Below are positions 1 through 6,812 of a stretch of 6,920 nt of DNA, piece by piece. This stretch comes from Polynucleobacter sp. UBA2650 (GTDB lineage Bacteria; Pseudomonadota; Gammaproteobacteria; Burkholderiales; Burkholderiaceae): positions 8,533-15,452 of the forward strand of contig DENG01000012.1 of NCBI GenBank assembly GCA_002359975.1. The letters run 5' to 3'. A program made the translations under genes and the position numbers. A model generated the notes under the pieces. The model had not been told where the DNA came from. It worked only from the letters and a program-made list of their open reading frames with translations, and ran no database searches. The first letter of the stretch is position 1. Every line of letters starts with the position of its first letter.

Positions 1-1075
1 CCATGGAACCCGTTTGTGCCACAAAACCCAAAACGCTTGCGAGGGGTGCGGTGATACAAGGGCTTGCTACCAAGGTTGAAATCGCGCCGAGTACAAAAGC
101 CCCAAAGAGGCTTCCACCTTTCTGCCTGCCTGCTATTTGATCCACTTTATCTTGCCAAACTTGTGGCATTTTTAGTTCGTAGAACCCAAATAAAGTCCCT
201 GCCAAAAATAGCAAAAGCCCAGAAAAAAGGATTAAAGCAATCGGGCTTTGTAGAACACGCTGCACTCCACTTCCCAAGGCTGCAGTCAATATACCCGCTA
301 AGGCATACAGCAAAGCCATCCCGAGGATATAAGACAAGGCTAAATATGCTGAGCGAACTTTGCTGATTGGCACATCACTTTGTTTACCCAAGACAATGCT
401 ACTTAAGATAGGTAACATGGGTAATACACATGGAGTAAATGCTAATGCTAGTCCTAGAACAAAGAAGCCTACTAACAAATATCCTAAATTGGCATTTTCT
501 AGATATGACTTAATTGAACCAACATCATCTCGTCCACTCCAGAGCTCAATCAAACTTAATCCCTGAATATTGGCACCCTCTTTGCTGGGCTTTGCCTCGA
601 CCTCCGGTATTGGCGCCACCTTCACTCCAGGGGCGGCGATAAAATATTGATAGGTCATCGGTGGATAACAAATACCGCCATCAGCACAGCCTTGTAAATC
701 TAGCTCTAAACGAATGCCCTGTTCTGCCTTTTGTGTAAAAGGAATGATGACCTGAAAGGGCTTTGGATAAATCTCCATCTTTTTACCAAAGGTCTCATCA
801 AACTTTTCAACACCGCGCGGTAGCTGTATATTTTTTGTATTTATTTTTTGATTGTTGATAAAAAGTCTGTATTGAAGCGACTCTTGATAGATGTAATAGC
901 CTTTTGCTGGACGGTAATCAATTAACAACTCATTGGCGTCGGCTACCCATGTTGCCTCTACTACAAATGCTTGTTCCGGCGGCAAAAACTCTTTAGCTGA
1001 AAGAGTGCCGATCAAAAGCCCAATGCCAATGATCGGAATACAAATACTCAGAAAAATTCTTTTGATTAGGCTCAC
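1..1075 (-). CDS. dsbD: Thiol:disulfide interchange protein DsbD, N-terminal 358 codons (3' end outside window)
   Basis: DsbD carries electrons from cytoplasmic thioredoxin across the inner membrane to periplasmic partners such as DsbC and cytochrome c maturation proteins. A single open frame runs from a GTG at 1075-1073 to the window edge. Residues 1-27 look like a signal peptide (Lys/Arg start, hydrophobic core, TLSA then KE). The periplasmic nDsbD domain follows, with the redox pair C130 and C136 in QGCADGGICYPP. Membrane segments begin near residue 197, and the two transmembrane redox cysteines are C216 (FTPCVLPMLP) and C340 (ASPCITAPL). These match E. coli Cys103/Cys109 and Cys163/Cys285. 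The C-terminal thioredoxin-like domain would lie outside the window, so full length cannot be confirmed. The GTG start overlaps the cutA stop (GTGA) and has a strong ribosome binding site inside cutA. The identification is very secure; the start is well supported. Confidence 0.95.
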   Translation of the reverse strand, partial: MSLIKRIFLSICIPIIGIGLLIGTLSAKEFLPPEQAFVVEATWVADANELLIDYRPAKGYYIYQESLQYRLFINNQKINTKNIQLPRGVEKFDETFGKKMEIYPKPFQVIIPFTQKAEQGIRLELDLQGCADGGICYPPMTYQYFIAAPGVKVAPIPEVEAKPSKEGANIQGLSLIELWSGRDDVGSIKSYLENANLGYLLVGFFVLGLALAFTPCVLPMLPILSSIVLGKQSDVPISKVRSAYLALSYILGMALLYALAGILTAALGSGVQRVLQSPIALILFSGLLLFLAGTLFGFYELKMPQVWQDKVDQIAGRQKGGSLFGAFVLGAISTLVASPCITAPLASVLGFVAQTGSM

Positions 1076-1389
1076 TTAAGCTCCTTAGACACCCAAGCAC
1101 CATACGCTTCTGAGTACTGGCTTGGACTTAAGGCAATTATCTCTGGAAGATCGTATGGGTGGTGCTCCACAATGTAACTTTCTAATGCTGGCCAACTTGT
1201 CTCTTTTGTCTTGGCGCTTAAAAGAACTTCAGTTTCTTCACAGATTTGATCGTCCCAGCGATAAATCGAATGCACGCCCTCCTGGATTTGTATGCAAGCC
1301 GCTAAGCCATGATCAAGCAAGCTACGGCCTAATGTCTTGGCCTCTTGAATATTTGGGAGGGTTGTGATCACGATCAAAATGGAATTCAT
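1072..1389 (-). CDS. cutA: CutA family divalent-cation tolerance protein
   Basis: CutA1 proteins are small, very stable trimers of ferredoxin-like fold. They were named for copper sensitivity in E. coli, and their biochemical role is still unclear. The 105-residue product shows the family pattern: ITTLPNIQEA near the start, HGLAACIQIQEGVHSIYRW (residues 27-45), an acidic EETEVLLSAKT stretch (51-61) and HHPYDLPEIIAL (76-87). The frame stays open upstream to 1518, but that extension covers the terminator and the end of rplQ and has no CutA similarity, so I start at the ATG at 1389-1387. No Shine-Dalgarno sequence precedes it. Only C32 corresponds to a cysteine of E. coli CutA (Cys39); positions equivalent to Cys16 and Cys79 are not cysteine, and C50 is extra. 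The stop TGA overlaps the dsbD start by 4 bases, so the two are probably co-translated. cutA and dsbD are neighbours in E. coli too. Confidence 0.92.
   Translation of the reverse strand: MNSILIVITTLPNIQEAKTLGRSLLDHGLAACIQIQEGVHSIYRWDDQICEETEVLLSAKTKETSWPALESYIVEHHPYDLPEIIALSPSQYSEAYGAWVSKELK
1081..1086 (-). promoter_or_regulatory. Ribosome binding site that fixes the GTG start of dsbD
   Basis: The minus strand reads AAGGAG followed by CTTAA and then GTGA. This is a near-ideal Shine-Dalgarno sequence with a 5-base spacer, lying inside the last codons of cutA. No ATG lies at a comparable place in the dsbD frame, and the signal peptide begins directly at this GTG, so the site decides the start. 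Confidence 0.85.
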
Positions 1390-1426
1390 ATTGATTTGAT
1401 TGCTTGAGCTAATTCTTAGATCCAAT

Positions 1427-1453
1427 AAAAAAGCCAGGCAAAAGCCTGGCTTT
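1427..1453 (-). terminator. Rho-independent terminator at the end of the ribosomal cluster
   Basis: On the minus strand a perfect 10-base-pair inverted repeat AAAGCCAGGC / GCCTGGCTTT flanks a TTTT loop. The downstream arm runs on into a tract of six T. It begins 18 bases after the rplQ stop and ends 37 bases before cutA, so it should separate the alpha-operon transcript from cutA-dsbD. In the plus direction the hairpin is followed by only three T, so it looks one-directional. Confidence 0.93.
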
Positions 1454-1471
1454 ACTATACCCGAAGCACGC

Positions 1472-1864
1472 TTATGCTGCTGTCTCTTGGGCAGTCTCTT
1501 CGACTGCTGGGCGATCAACTAATTCAACTAAAGCCATTGGAGCATTATCGCCATGACGGAATCCAAACTTCAAGATCCGCAAATAACCGCCTGGGCGAGC
1601 AGCGTACCTTGGGCCTAATTCTGAAAATAATTTAGCCACCATCTCACGATCGCGCAAACGATTAAATGCAAGGCGGCGATTAGCCAAATTATCTTTCTTA
1701 CCCAAAGTGATCAAAGGCTCAACCACCATCCGTAGCTCTTTTGCTTTTGGCAGGGTTGTTTTAATCACTTCATGCTCGATTAAAGAGTTTGACATATTGC
1801 GCAACATCGCCAAACGATGCGATGAAGTGCGGTTTAATTTGCGTAAGCCATTACCATGACGCAT
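1472..1864 (-). CDS. rplQ: 50S ribosomal protein L17
   Basis: L17 is a large-subunit protein near the peptide exit tunnel. The 130-residue product begins [17 protein letters not shown], the classic L17 start. It contains the conserved [16 protein letters not shown] (residues 84-99) and [13 protein letters not shown] (104-116). After residue 118 comes a short acidic, alanine- and threonine-rich tail ([10 protein letters not shown]), which is normally variable in this family; E. coli L17 is 127 residues. The start ATG at 1864-1862 is preceded by AGAAAGGAAG at good spacing. It follows rpoA by 16 bases and is the last gene before a strong terminator, which is its usual place at the end of the alpha operon. 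Confidence 0.98.
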   Translation of the reverse strand: MRHGNGLRKLNRTSSHRLAMLRNMSNSLIEHEVIKTTLPKAKELRMVVEPLITLGKKDNLANRRLAFNRLRDREMVAKLFSELGPRYAARPGGYLRILKFGFRHGDNAPMALVELVDRPAVEETAQETAA

Positions 1865-1880
1865 GATGCTTCCTTTCTAA

Positions 1881-2861
1881 TTATTGCCCAATCGTAGCTG
1901 GAGGCCAGCTATCGAGTTTCATACCAAGGCTCAAGCCACGGGCTGCTAATACATCTTTAATCTCATTAAGAGACTTACGACCTAAGTTAGGCGTCTTCAA
2001 TAGCTCATTTTCAGTACGCTGGATTAAATCACCGATGTAATAAATGTTTTCTGCTTTTAAGCAATTGGCAGAACGAACCGTTAACTCGAGATCATCAACG
2101 GGTCTCATCAACAGAGGATCAACCATCGCGGAGCGGCTTGGCGCTAAGTCGCCAGCAACTTGACTGCTCTCCAGGGCGGCAAACACAACTAACTGATCTA
2201 CCAGAATACTAGCTGCTTGACGAATTGACTCCTCTGGAGAGATAACTCCATTGGTTTCAATGGTCATGACCAAACGATCTAAGTCAGTACGTTGCTCTAC
2301 ACGAGCAGATTCAACAGCATAGCTAACACGACTGACAGGGCTAAAGGATGCATCCAACACAATGCGGCCGATTAACTTTGTTGCCTCATCTTGATATTGA
2401 CGCATATTGCCAGGTACGTAACCACGGCCCTTTTCAACCTTAATCTGCATATCCAACTTGCCACCTGCAGAGAGGTGAGCAATCACATGCTCAGGATTAA
2501 TGATTTCTACATCATGGGGCAAATCAATATCCTTGGCACAAACAACGCCAGGGCCTTCTTTACGAAGATTGATCGTTACCTCATCGCGTGATTGAAGCTT
2601 AAATACAACGCCCTTGAGATTTAATAAAAGATTAACAACATCTTCTTGGACGCCATCCAAAGTGGAATACTCATGGACAACGCCCCCGATTGCCACTTCG
2701 GTTGGTGCAAAACCAACCATTGACGACAGCAATACGCGGCGCAATGCATTACCTAGAGTATGGCCGTAACCGCGCTCAAAGGGCTCCATAACAACTTTAG
2801 CCTGATTAGCAGCAAGTGCTTCAACAGAAATGATTTTTGGTTTAAGCAAATTTGTTTGCAT
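1881..2861 (-). CDS. rpoA: DNA-directed RNA polymerase subunit alpha
   Basis: The alpha subunit dimerises to nucleate RNA polymerase assembly, and its C-terminal domain contacts UP elements and activators. The 326-residue product has the usual proteobacterial length. The N-terminal assembly domain covers roughly residues 1-232, with the conserved dimer motif [12 protein letters not shown] (31-42). A linker around 233-250 leads to the C-terminal domain (about 251-320), with [19 protein letters not shown] (261-279) and [16 protein letters not shown] (287-302). R263 corresponds to E. coli Arg265, the key UP-element DNA contact, and is preserved along with the neighbouring determinant residues. 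The start ATG at 2861-2859 has AAGGAAAAG upstream, and the gap to the rpsD stop is 28 bases. Nothing in the sequence suggests an atypical polymerase. Confidence 0.99.
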   Translation of the reverse strand: MQTNLLKPKIISVEALAANQAKVVMEPFERGYGHTLGNALRRVLLSSMVGFAPTEVAIGGVVHEYSTLDGVQEDVVNLLLNLKGVVFKLQSRDEVTINLRKEGPGVVCAKDIDLPHDVEIINPEHVIAHLSAGGKLDMQIKVEKGRGYVPGNMRQYQDEATKLIGRIVLDASFSPVSRVSYAVESARVEQRTDLDRLVMTIETNGVISPEESIRQAASILVDQLVVFAALESSQVAGDLAPSRSAMVDPLLMRPVDDLELTVRSANCLKAENIYYIGDLIQRTENELLKTPNLGRKSLNEIKDVLAARGLSLGMKLDSWPPATIGQ

Positions 2862-2889
2862 AGATATCTTTTCCTTAAGAGGTGCTGTA

Positions 2890-3513
2890 TTAGCGTGAAT
2901 ACAATTCGACGATCAAACTTTCATTAATATCGCCGCTAATTTCATCGCGATCTGGAACTTGTTTAAAAGTACCTTCTAGTTTTGCAGCATCAACACTTAC
3001 CCAATTAATAGCGCCTACTTGCTGTGCAAGGTTTAGAGACTCTTGAATACGAGTCTGTTTTTTAGCCTTCTCACGAATAGCAATCACATCACCTGCACGC
3101 ACTTGCATAGAGGGGATATTGACGACGCTACCATTCACAGTAATTGCTGCGTGCGAAACAAGTTGGCGCGCTTCGGCTCGCGTAGAGCCAAAACCCATCC
3201 GATAAACGACGTTATCAAGACGTGATTCGAGCAATTGCAACAAGGTTTCACCTGTGTTTCCTTTACGACGCTCTGCCTCTGCAAAATAGCGGCGGAACTG
3301 ACGCTCTAGAACACCATAAATACGCTTTACCTTTTGCTTTTCACGCAATTGGTTACCAAAGTCGGATGTACGTGAACCTGAAGTGCGTCCATGTTGACCT
3401 GGTTTGCTATCTAATTTGCACTTATCAGATAAAGCACGACGTGCGCTCTTTAAAAATAAGTCAGTACCTTCCCGACGGGATAATTTAGCCTTAGGGCCTA
3501 AGTAACGTGCCAC
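2890..3513 (-). CDS. rpsD: 30S ribosomal protein S4
   Basis: S4 is a primary 16S rRNA binding protein that starts assembly of the 30S body. In E. coli it is also the translational repressor of the alpha operon and helps antitermination of rRNA transcription. The 207-residue product (E. coli 206) starts [16 protein letters not shown]. It has [22 protein letters not shown] (begins at residue 39) and the S4 RNA-binding domain from about 95 to 160, with [18 protein letters not shown] (95-112) and HAAITVNG (121-128). Only one cysteine (C32) is present near the N-terminus, so this is the zinc-free form. The start is GTG (3513-3511), not ATG; the first residues match the family exactly and a strong purine-rich ribosome binding site lies just upstream. 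It is separated from rpsK by 124 bases, the longest gap in the cluster. Confidence 0.98.
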   Translation of the reverse strand: MARYLGPKAKLSRREGTDLFLKSARRALSDKCKLDSKPGQHGRTSGSRTSDFGNQLREKQKVKRIYGVLERQFRRYFAEAERRKGNTGETLLQLLESRLDNVVYRMGFGSTRAEARQLVSHAAITVNGSVVNIPSMQVRAGDVIAIREKAKKQTRIQESLNLAQQVGAINWVSVDAAKLEGTFKQVPDRDEISGDINESLIVELYSR

Positions 3514-3516
3514 GAT

Positions 3517-3526
3517 TCCTTCCTTT
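3517..3526 (-). promoter_or_regulatory. Ribosome binding site for the GTG start of rpsD
   Basis: The minus strand reads AAAGGAAGGA, with two overlapping Shine-Dalgarno cores. The upstream core ends 7 bases before the GTG and the downstream core 3 bases before it. This supports GTG as the true start, since no ATG in frame encodes the conserved ARYLGP beginning. The site lies immediately downstream of the last of three stem-loops. Confidence 0.75.
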
Positions 3527-3531
3527 CTATG

Positions 3532-3611
3532 CCGCAGTTTTTCAACTGTGGTGAGTTCGCTTCAACTTCAAACGAACGGTGGGCTTATTAATCAAAGACT
3601 GAAAATCAGTC
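3532..3611 (-). promoter_or_regulatory. Three consecutive stem-loops in the rpsK-rpsD spacer, candidate mRNA control element
   Basis: Read as minus-strand RNA, the spacer can form three hairpins in a row. The first (3611-3597) is GACUGA with loop UUU, 6 perfect pairs. The second (3577-3555) is GUUCGUUU / AAGCGAAC with loop GAAGUUG, 8 pairs including one G-U. The third (3551-3532) is CCACAGUU / AACUGCGG with a GAAA tetraloop and one A-C mismatch. Hairpins two and three are only 3 bases apart, and the third ends 18 bases before the rpsD start. None is followed by a T tract, so they do not look like terminators. S4-dependent control or mRNA processing are possible roles; both are inference. The pairing was done by eye. 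Confidence 0.4.
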
Positions 3612-3637
3612 GCTTCTTTACAACTAAAAACGTTTTA

Positions 3638-4051
3638 TCAAATACGACGGCGCTTTGGCGGGCGGCAACCATTATGGGGAACCGGTGTTACGTCCTGGAT
3701 CTCCACAATTTTGATACCCAATGAATTCAAGGCGCGGACAGCTGATTCACGTCCAGGGCCAGGGCCTTTAATTTGTACTTCTAAATTTTTAATTCCACAT
3801 TCAATCGCAGCCTTACCAGCGACTTCGGCGGCAACCTGAGCGGCAAAGGGAGTAGATTTACGCGAACCTTTAAACCCTTGACCCCCTGAAGTCGCCCACG
3901 ATAGAGCATTTCCTTGGCGGTCAGTAATGGTCACGATAGTGTTATTGAACGATGCATGAACGTGAGCGATACCATCGGCCACATTCTTTTTAACCTTCTT
4001 GCGTGCGCGTTGTGCGCTAGCGTTAGCCGTTGTTTGTTGTGCTTTTGCCAT
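3638..4051 (-). CDS. rpsK: 30S ribosomal protein S11
   Basis: S11 sits on the platform of the 30S subunit near the 3' end of 16S rRNA and the mRNA exit. The 137-residue product contains the family core: [18 protein letters not shown] (residues 27-44), [20 protein letters not shown] (51-70), KGPGPGRES (95-103) and the C-terminal [13 protein letters not shown]. It is about 8 residues longer than E. coli S11, because of an Ala/Thr/Gln-rich N-terminus. N127 in the PHNG motif aligns with E. coli Asn119, known to be converted to isoaspartate. The ATG at 4051-4049 lies 3 bases after the rpsM stop, with an AAGAAGGGA ribosome binding site inside the end of rpsM, so the two genes are probably translationally coupled. 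Confidence 0.98.
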   Translation of the reverse strand: MAKAQQTTANASAQRARKKVKKNVADGIAHVHASFNNTIVTITDRQGNALSWATSGGQGFKGSRKSTPFAAQVAAEVAGKAAIECGIKNLEVQIKGPGPGRESAVRALNSLGIKIVEIQDVTPVPHNGCRPPKRRRI

Positions 4052-4054
4052 TTT

Positions 4055-4423
4055 TTATCCCTTCTTCAATGCAACGCCGGCCTTGCGTGGGCCTTTACGA
4101 GTACGCGCATTTGTTTTAGTACGTTGACCACGAACAGGTAAACCCTTGCGATGACGAATACCGCGGTAGCAGGCCAAATCCATCAAACGCTTGATGTTCA
4201 TGGTCACTTCGCGACGTAAATCACCCTCAGTGGTGCGTTTTCCAACCTCATCACGCAATTTCTCTAACTCTGCATCGGTTAGATCTTTTACTTTTTTATC
4301 AATAGCAACACCTGCGCTATCGCAGATCTTCAATGCTTGCGTTTTGCCAATACCAAAAATCGCTGTTAAGCCGATTACAGTATGTTGATGATTTGGGATG
4401 TTTACCCCAGCGATACGTGCCAT
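4055..4423 (-). CDS. rpsM: 30S ribosomal protein S13
   Basis: S13 lies in the head of the 30S subunit, makes bridge contacts with the 50S subunit and reaches the P-site tRNA through its basic tail. The 122-residue product begins [20 protein letters not shown]. It has the helix-hairpin-type motif FGIGKTQAL (residues 23-31), then [34 protein letters not shown] (69-102) and a C-terminal tail rich in Lys and Arg ([10 protein letters not shown], 105-114). Length is close to the E. coli protein (118). The start ATG at 4423-4421 has AGAGGAA upstream. The gap to the preceding rpmJ stop is only 23 bases. In E. coli this position carries a longer leader with the S4-binding pseudoknot, which cannot fit in the same form here. 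Confidence 0.98.
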   Translation of the reverse strand: MARIAGVNIPNHQHTVIGLTAIFGIGKTQALKICDSAGVAIDKKVKDLTDAELEKLRDEVGKRTTEGDLRREVTMNIKRLMDLACYRGIRHRKGLPVRGQRTKTNARTRKGPRKAGVALKKG

Positions 4424-4446
4424 ATAAATTCCTCTACTTAACCGAA

Positions 4447-4563
4447 TTAACCTTGACGCTGCTTATGACGTGGATCAGACGAGCAGATCACACGCACTAC
4501 GCGCTTACGTTTAATAATCTTGCAATTTCTGCAAATTGCTTTAACGGATGCCAATACTTTCAT
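4447..4563 (-). CDS. rpmJ: 50S ribosomal protein L36, zinc-binding form
   Basis: This 38-residue product was found by reading the gap between infA and rpsM. It starts [15 protein letters not shown] and ends [11 protein letters not shown], which is unmistakably L36. The zinc-ribbon ligands are all present: C11, C14, C27 and H33, so this is the zinc-containing (C+) type rather than the zinc-independent paralogue made under zinc limitation in some bacteria. The ATG at 4563-4561 is preceded by AGAGGTG at good spacing. It lies 18 bases after infA and 23 bases before rpsM, its usual place at the spc/alpha junction. Confidence 0.97.
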   Translation of the reverse strand: MKVLASVKAICRNCKIIKRKRVVRVICSSDPRHKQRQG

Positions 4564-4581
4564 GATTCACCTCTTTAATAA

Positions 4582-4800
4582 TTACTTTGCACGGAAGATA
4601 ATTCTTGCGCGCGTTAAATCGTATGGGGTCATCTCCACGGTTACCTTATCGCCTGGCAGGATGCGTATGTAATGCATACGCATCTTCCCAGAAATATGAC
4701 CTAAAACTACATGCCCATTCTCTAACTTCACCCTAAACATGGCATTGGGTAAGTTTTCGACAATCTCACCCGCCATCTGAATAACATCATCTTTAGGCAT
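4582..4800 (-). CDS. infA: Translation initiation factor IF-1
   Basis: IF-1 binds the A site of the 30S subunit and works with IF-2 and IF-3 during initiation. The 72-residue product is a single S1-type OB fold, the exact family length, with [20 protein letters not shown] (residues 17-36), [20 protein letters not shown] (37-56) and the end [15 protein letters not shown]. The sequence resembles betaproteobacterial IF-1 most closely. In E. coli infA lies elsewhere on the chromosome, whereas here it is embedded between secY and rpmJ. The ATG is 2 bases after the secY stop. The only G-rich run upstream (GGGG at 4818-4815) is 14 bases away, so translation is probably coupled to secY. Some Burkholderiales carry a second infA elsewhere; this window cannot show that. 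Confidence 0.97.
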   Translation of the reverse strand: MPKDDVIQMAGEIVENLPNAMFRVKLENGHVVLGHISGKMRMHYIRILPGDKVTVEMTPYDLTRARIIFRAK

Positions 4801-4802
4801 AG

Positions 4803-6146
4803 TTAAAGTGTGGGCCCCATCTTAAAGTTAGCTTTCTTCATCAGAGAGCCGTACTGTTGTTGCATCACAAACGATTGCACTTGGGCCATAAAGTCCATTG
4901 CAACTACCACAATAATTAATAATGATGTTCCGCCAAAATAGAAAGGTACGTTGTATTTGAGCACTAAGAACTCTGGCAATAAGCACACTAAAACCATGTA
5001 AATAGCACCTGCTAACGTGAGACGTACCAAAATTTTGTCAATATATCGTGCGGTTTGATCACCGGGACGAATGCCTGGGACAAAAGCGCCACTCTTTTTG
5101 AGATTGTCTGCAGTATCGCGGCTATTAAAAACCAAAGCTGTATAAAAAAAGCAGAAGAAAATAATTGCCGCTGCATACAAAATAATATACACAGGCTGTC
5201 CTGGTGCCAAAGTGGCTGCTAAGTCTTTCACAACTCGACTAACCATATTGGTAGGTTCACCAGCAGTAAACCAACCTGCTATGGTGGCTGGGAACAAAAT
5301 AATTGAGGATGCAAAAATGGGGGGGATAACACCGGCCATATTTAACTTCAATGGTAGATGGGAAGACTGTCCACCGTAAATCTTATTACCTACTTGGCGC
5401 TTGGCATAGTTGACTAAAATACGGCGCTGACCGCGCTCAACAAAAACTACAAAGTAAGTTACAGCAATCACAATTAAAACAATCAAAATTGCCGAGAGGA
5501 TATTCATGGAGCCGGTGCGAACCAGTTCTAATAAACTTGCCAATGCACTGGGTAAGCCAGAAACAATTCCACCAAAAATAATGATGGAAATGCCGTTACC
5601 CAAACCTCGTTCTGTAATCTGCTCACCGAGCCACATTAAAAACATGGTGCCAGTTACTAGGGTAACAACAGTATTAAATTGGAACATTGCCCCGGGATTT
5701 ACAACGAGACCTGGCTGTGACTCAAGAGCTATGGAAATACCAATTGCCTGAAAGGTTGCTAAAAATACGGTTGCATAGCGCGTGTACTGAGTAATCTTAC
5801 GCTGCCCTGCTTGCCCCTCTTTTTTCATTGCCTCTAAGGATGGGAGAACAATCGTCATTAATTGCATGATGATCGAGGCAGAAATATAAGGCATGATGCC
5901 AAGAGCAAAAACGGTAAAGCGCGATAAGGCACCGCCCGAGAACAAATTAAACATTCCCAAGATGCCATCTTTTTGCTCTGTAAATAACTTGGCTAATTGG
6001 TCTGGATCAATGCCTGGTACAGGAATGTGTGCGCCAATTCGAAAAACAACCAAAGCCAAGACCAAGAAAATTAGACGGCGACGTAAGTCACCGAACTTAT
6101 TTCCAGAGGGTGTCAGGCTAGAGACGTTAGAAGAACCGAGGGCCAT
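4803..6146 (-). CDS. secY: Preprotein translocase subunit SecY
   Basis: SecY is the channel subunit of the SecYEG translocon in the inner membrane, through which unfolded proteins pass to the periplasm or into the bilayer. The 447-residue product (E. coli 443) has ten predicted hydrophobic segments by eye, beginning near residue 25. The plug-region signature [18 protein letters not shown] is at 66-83 and the second family signature [17 protein letters not shown] at 172-188. The cytoplasmic loop that contacts SecA and the ribosome holds [14 protein letters not shown] (358-371); R360 corresponds to the essential E. coli Arg357. The C-terminus has [23 protein letters not shown]. The ATG at 6146-6144 has AAGGAT upstream and lies 6 bases after the rplO stop, as expected within the spc operon. 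Confidence 0.99.
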   Translation of the reverse strand: MALGSSNVSSLTPSGNKFGDLRRRLIFLVLALVVFRIGAHIPVPGIDPDQLAKLFTEQKDGILGMFNLFSGGALSRFTVFALGIMPYISASIIMQLMTIVLPSLEAMKKEGQAGQRKITQYTRYATVFLATFQAIGISIALESQPGLVVNPGAMFQFNTVVTLVTGTMFLMWLGEQITERGLGNGISIIIFGGIVSGLPSALASLLELVRTGSMNILSAILIVLIVIAVTYFVVFVERGQRRILVNYAKRQVGNKIYGGQSSHLPLKLNMAGVIPPIFASSIILFPATIAGWFTAGEPTNMVSRVVKDLAATLAPGQPVYIILYAAAIIFFCFFYTALVFNSRDTADNLKKSGAFVPGIRPGDQTARYIDKILVRLTLAGAIYMVLVCLLPEFLVLKYNVPFYFGGTSLLIIVVVAMDFMAQVQSFVMQQQYGSLMKKANFKMGPTL

Positions 6147-6152
6147 AAATCC

Positions 6153-6593
6153 TTAAACTTGCTCGAGAACCTTGCCGCCAGCTGCTTCAATGGCAGCCCT
6201 TGCGCCAGCACTTGCAGTGAGCCCCTTGAGGGTAACTGCTCGTTTAATTTCACCTGTCTTAATGACTTTCACAGCATTAATCTGCTCACCAGCAAGGCCA
6301 TGCTGTTTTAACGCAGGCAGATCAACCTCTGCTAGGCCAATTCGCTCAAGATCTGCCAAAGTGATTTGGCCAACATGACGACGTGTCAATGAAATAAAGC
6401 CGCGTTTTGGAAGGCGACGATACATTGGCATCTGTCCACCCTCAAATCCAACTTTATGAAATCCGCCAGAACGTGACTTTTGTCCCTTGTGTCCACGACC
6501 AGCAGTTTTACCAAGGCCAGAACCAATGCCACGGCCAACACGACGGCGTGGGCGCTTTGAACCAGCGGCAGGTTTAATAGTATTTAATTGCAT
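6153..6593 (-). CDS. rplO: 50S ribosomal protein L15
   Basis: L15 is a late-assembly protein of the large subunit. The 146-residue product (E. coli 144) starts [20 protein letters not shown]. Its glycine- and arginine-rich N-terminal extension includes [20 protein letters not shown] (residues 20-39), followed by [18 protein letters not shown] (49-66). The globular domain ends [15 protein letters not shown] chose the ATG at 6593-6591 because it matches the MxLNT start of the family. A TTG four codons upstream would add MGKS and overlap rpmD. A modest GGGTAA ribosome binding site spans the rpmD stop codon, and the gap to rpmD is 4 bases, so coupling is likely. Confidence 0.97.
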   Translation of the reverse strand: MQLNTIKPAAGSKRPRRRVGRGIGSGLGKTAGRGHKGQKSRSGGFHKVGFEGGQMPMYRRLPKRGFISLTRRHVGQITLADLERIGLAEVDLPALKQHGLAGEQINAVKVIKTGEIKRAVTLKGLTASAGARAAIEAAGGKVLEQV

Positions 6594-6597
6594 CGAT

Positions 6598-6792
6598 TTA
6601 CCCAATCACTTTCACAAGGTAAGAGACTTTATTAATCATTCCCCGAACTGCAGGGCTGTCCTGCAACTCAGAAACGGAGTTAAGACGACCAAGCCCTAAT
6701 CCACGAACAGTTGCACGATGACTCTCACGAGTACCGATTAAGCTGCGAACTAGTTGAACCTTGACCTTTGAATTCGATTGCGTATTTGCCAT
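6598..6792 (-). CDS. rpmD: 50S ribosomal protein L30
   Basis: L30 is a small protein of the large subunit with a ferredoxin-like fold. The 64-residue product (E. coli 59) has [20 protein letters not shown] (residues 9-28), [20 protein letters not shown] (31-50) and [12 protein letters not shown] (51-62), all diagnostic. The short N-terminal ANTQSNS extension is typical of variation in this family. The start ATG at 6792-6790 has a weak AGAAAG ribosome binding site and lies 20 bases after the rpsE stop. Position between rpsE and rplO is the standard spc order. Confidence 0.97.
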   Translation of the reverse strand: MANTQSNSKVKVQLVRSLIGTRESHRATVRGLGLGRLNSVSELQDSPAVRGMINKVSYLVKVIG

Positions 6793-6812
6793 GATTTACT
6801 TTCTATTACTCA

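Noticed and set aside
64..566. Two plus-strand open frames (100 and 68 codons) near the left edge
   Set aside because: They lie opposite the dsbD coding frame, which has clear domain motifs. Their translations show no recognisable family and they have no supporting start signals.
1390..1518. An N-terminal extension of cutA, in frame and open to 1518
   Set aside because: It would run through the terminator hairpin and into rplQ, and the added residues do not look like any CutA protein.
3597..3611. Hairpin after rpsK as a terminator
   Set aside because: The stem is only 6 pairs and is followed by TTTGATTAAT rather than a T tract. rpsD, rpoA and rplQ would also need their own promoter, and I found no convincing one.
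3627..3636. Ten-base palindrome AAAACGTTTT just after the rpsK stop
   Set aside because: Short AT-rich palindromes are common by chance, and there is no loop for a stable hairpin or a matching second copy in the window.
3914..4141. Plus-strand frame of 75 codons with a Cys/Leu-rich stretch
   Set aside because: It is antisense to the start of rpsK and the end of rpsM, and its composition is the mirror of Lys/Ala-rich ribosomal protein codons.
5893..6156. Plus-strand frame of 87 codons with a very basic middle part
   Set aside because: It is antisense to the start of secY. Its basic residues arise from the complement of hydrophobic membrane-segment codons.
6594..6605. A TTG start for rplO four codons upstream
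   Set aside because: It would overlap the rpmD stop, and the L15 family starts with MxLNT, which matches the downstream ATG.
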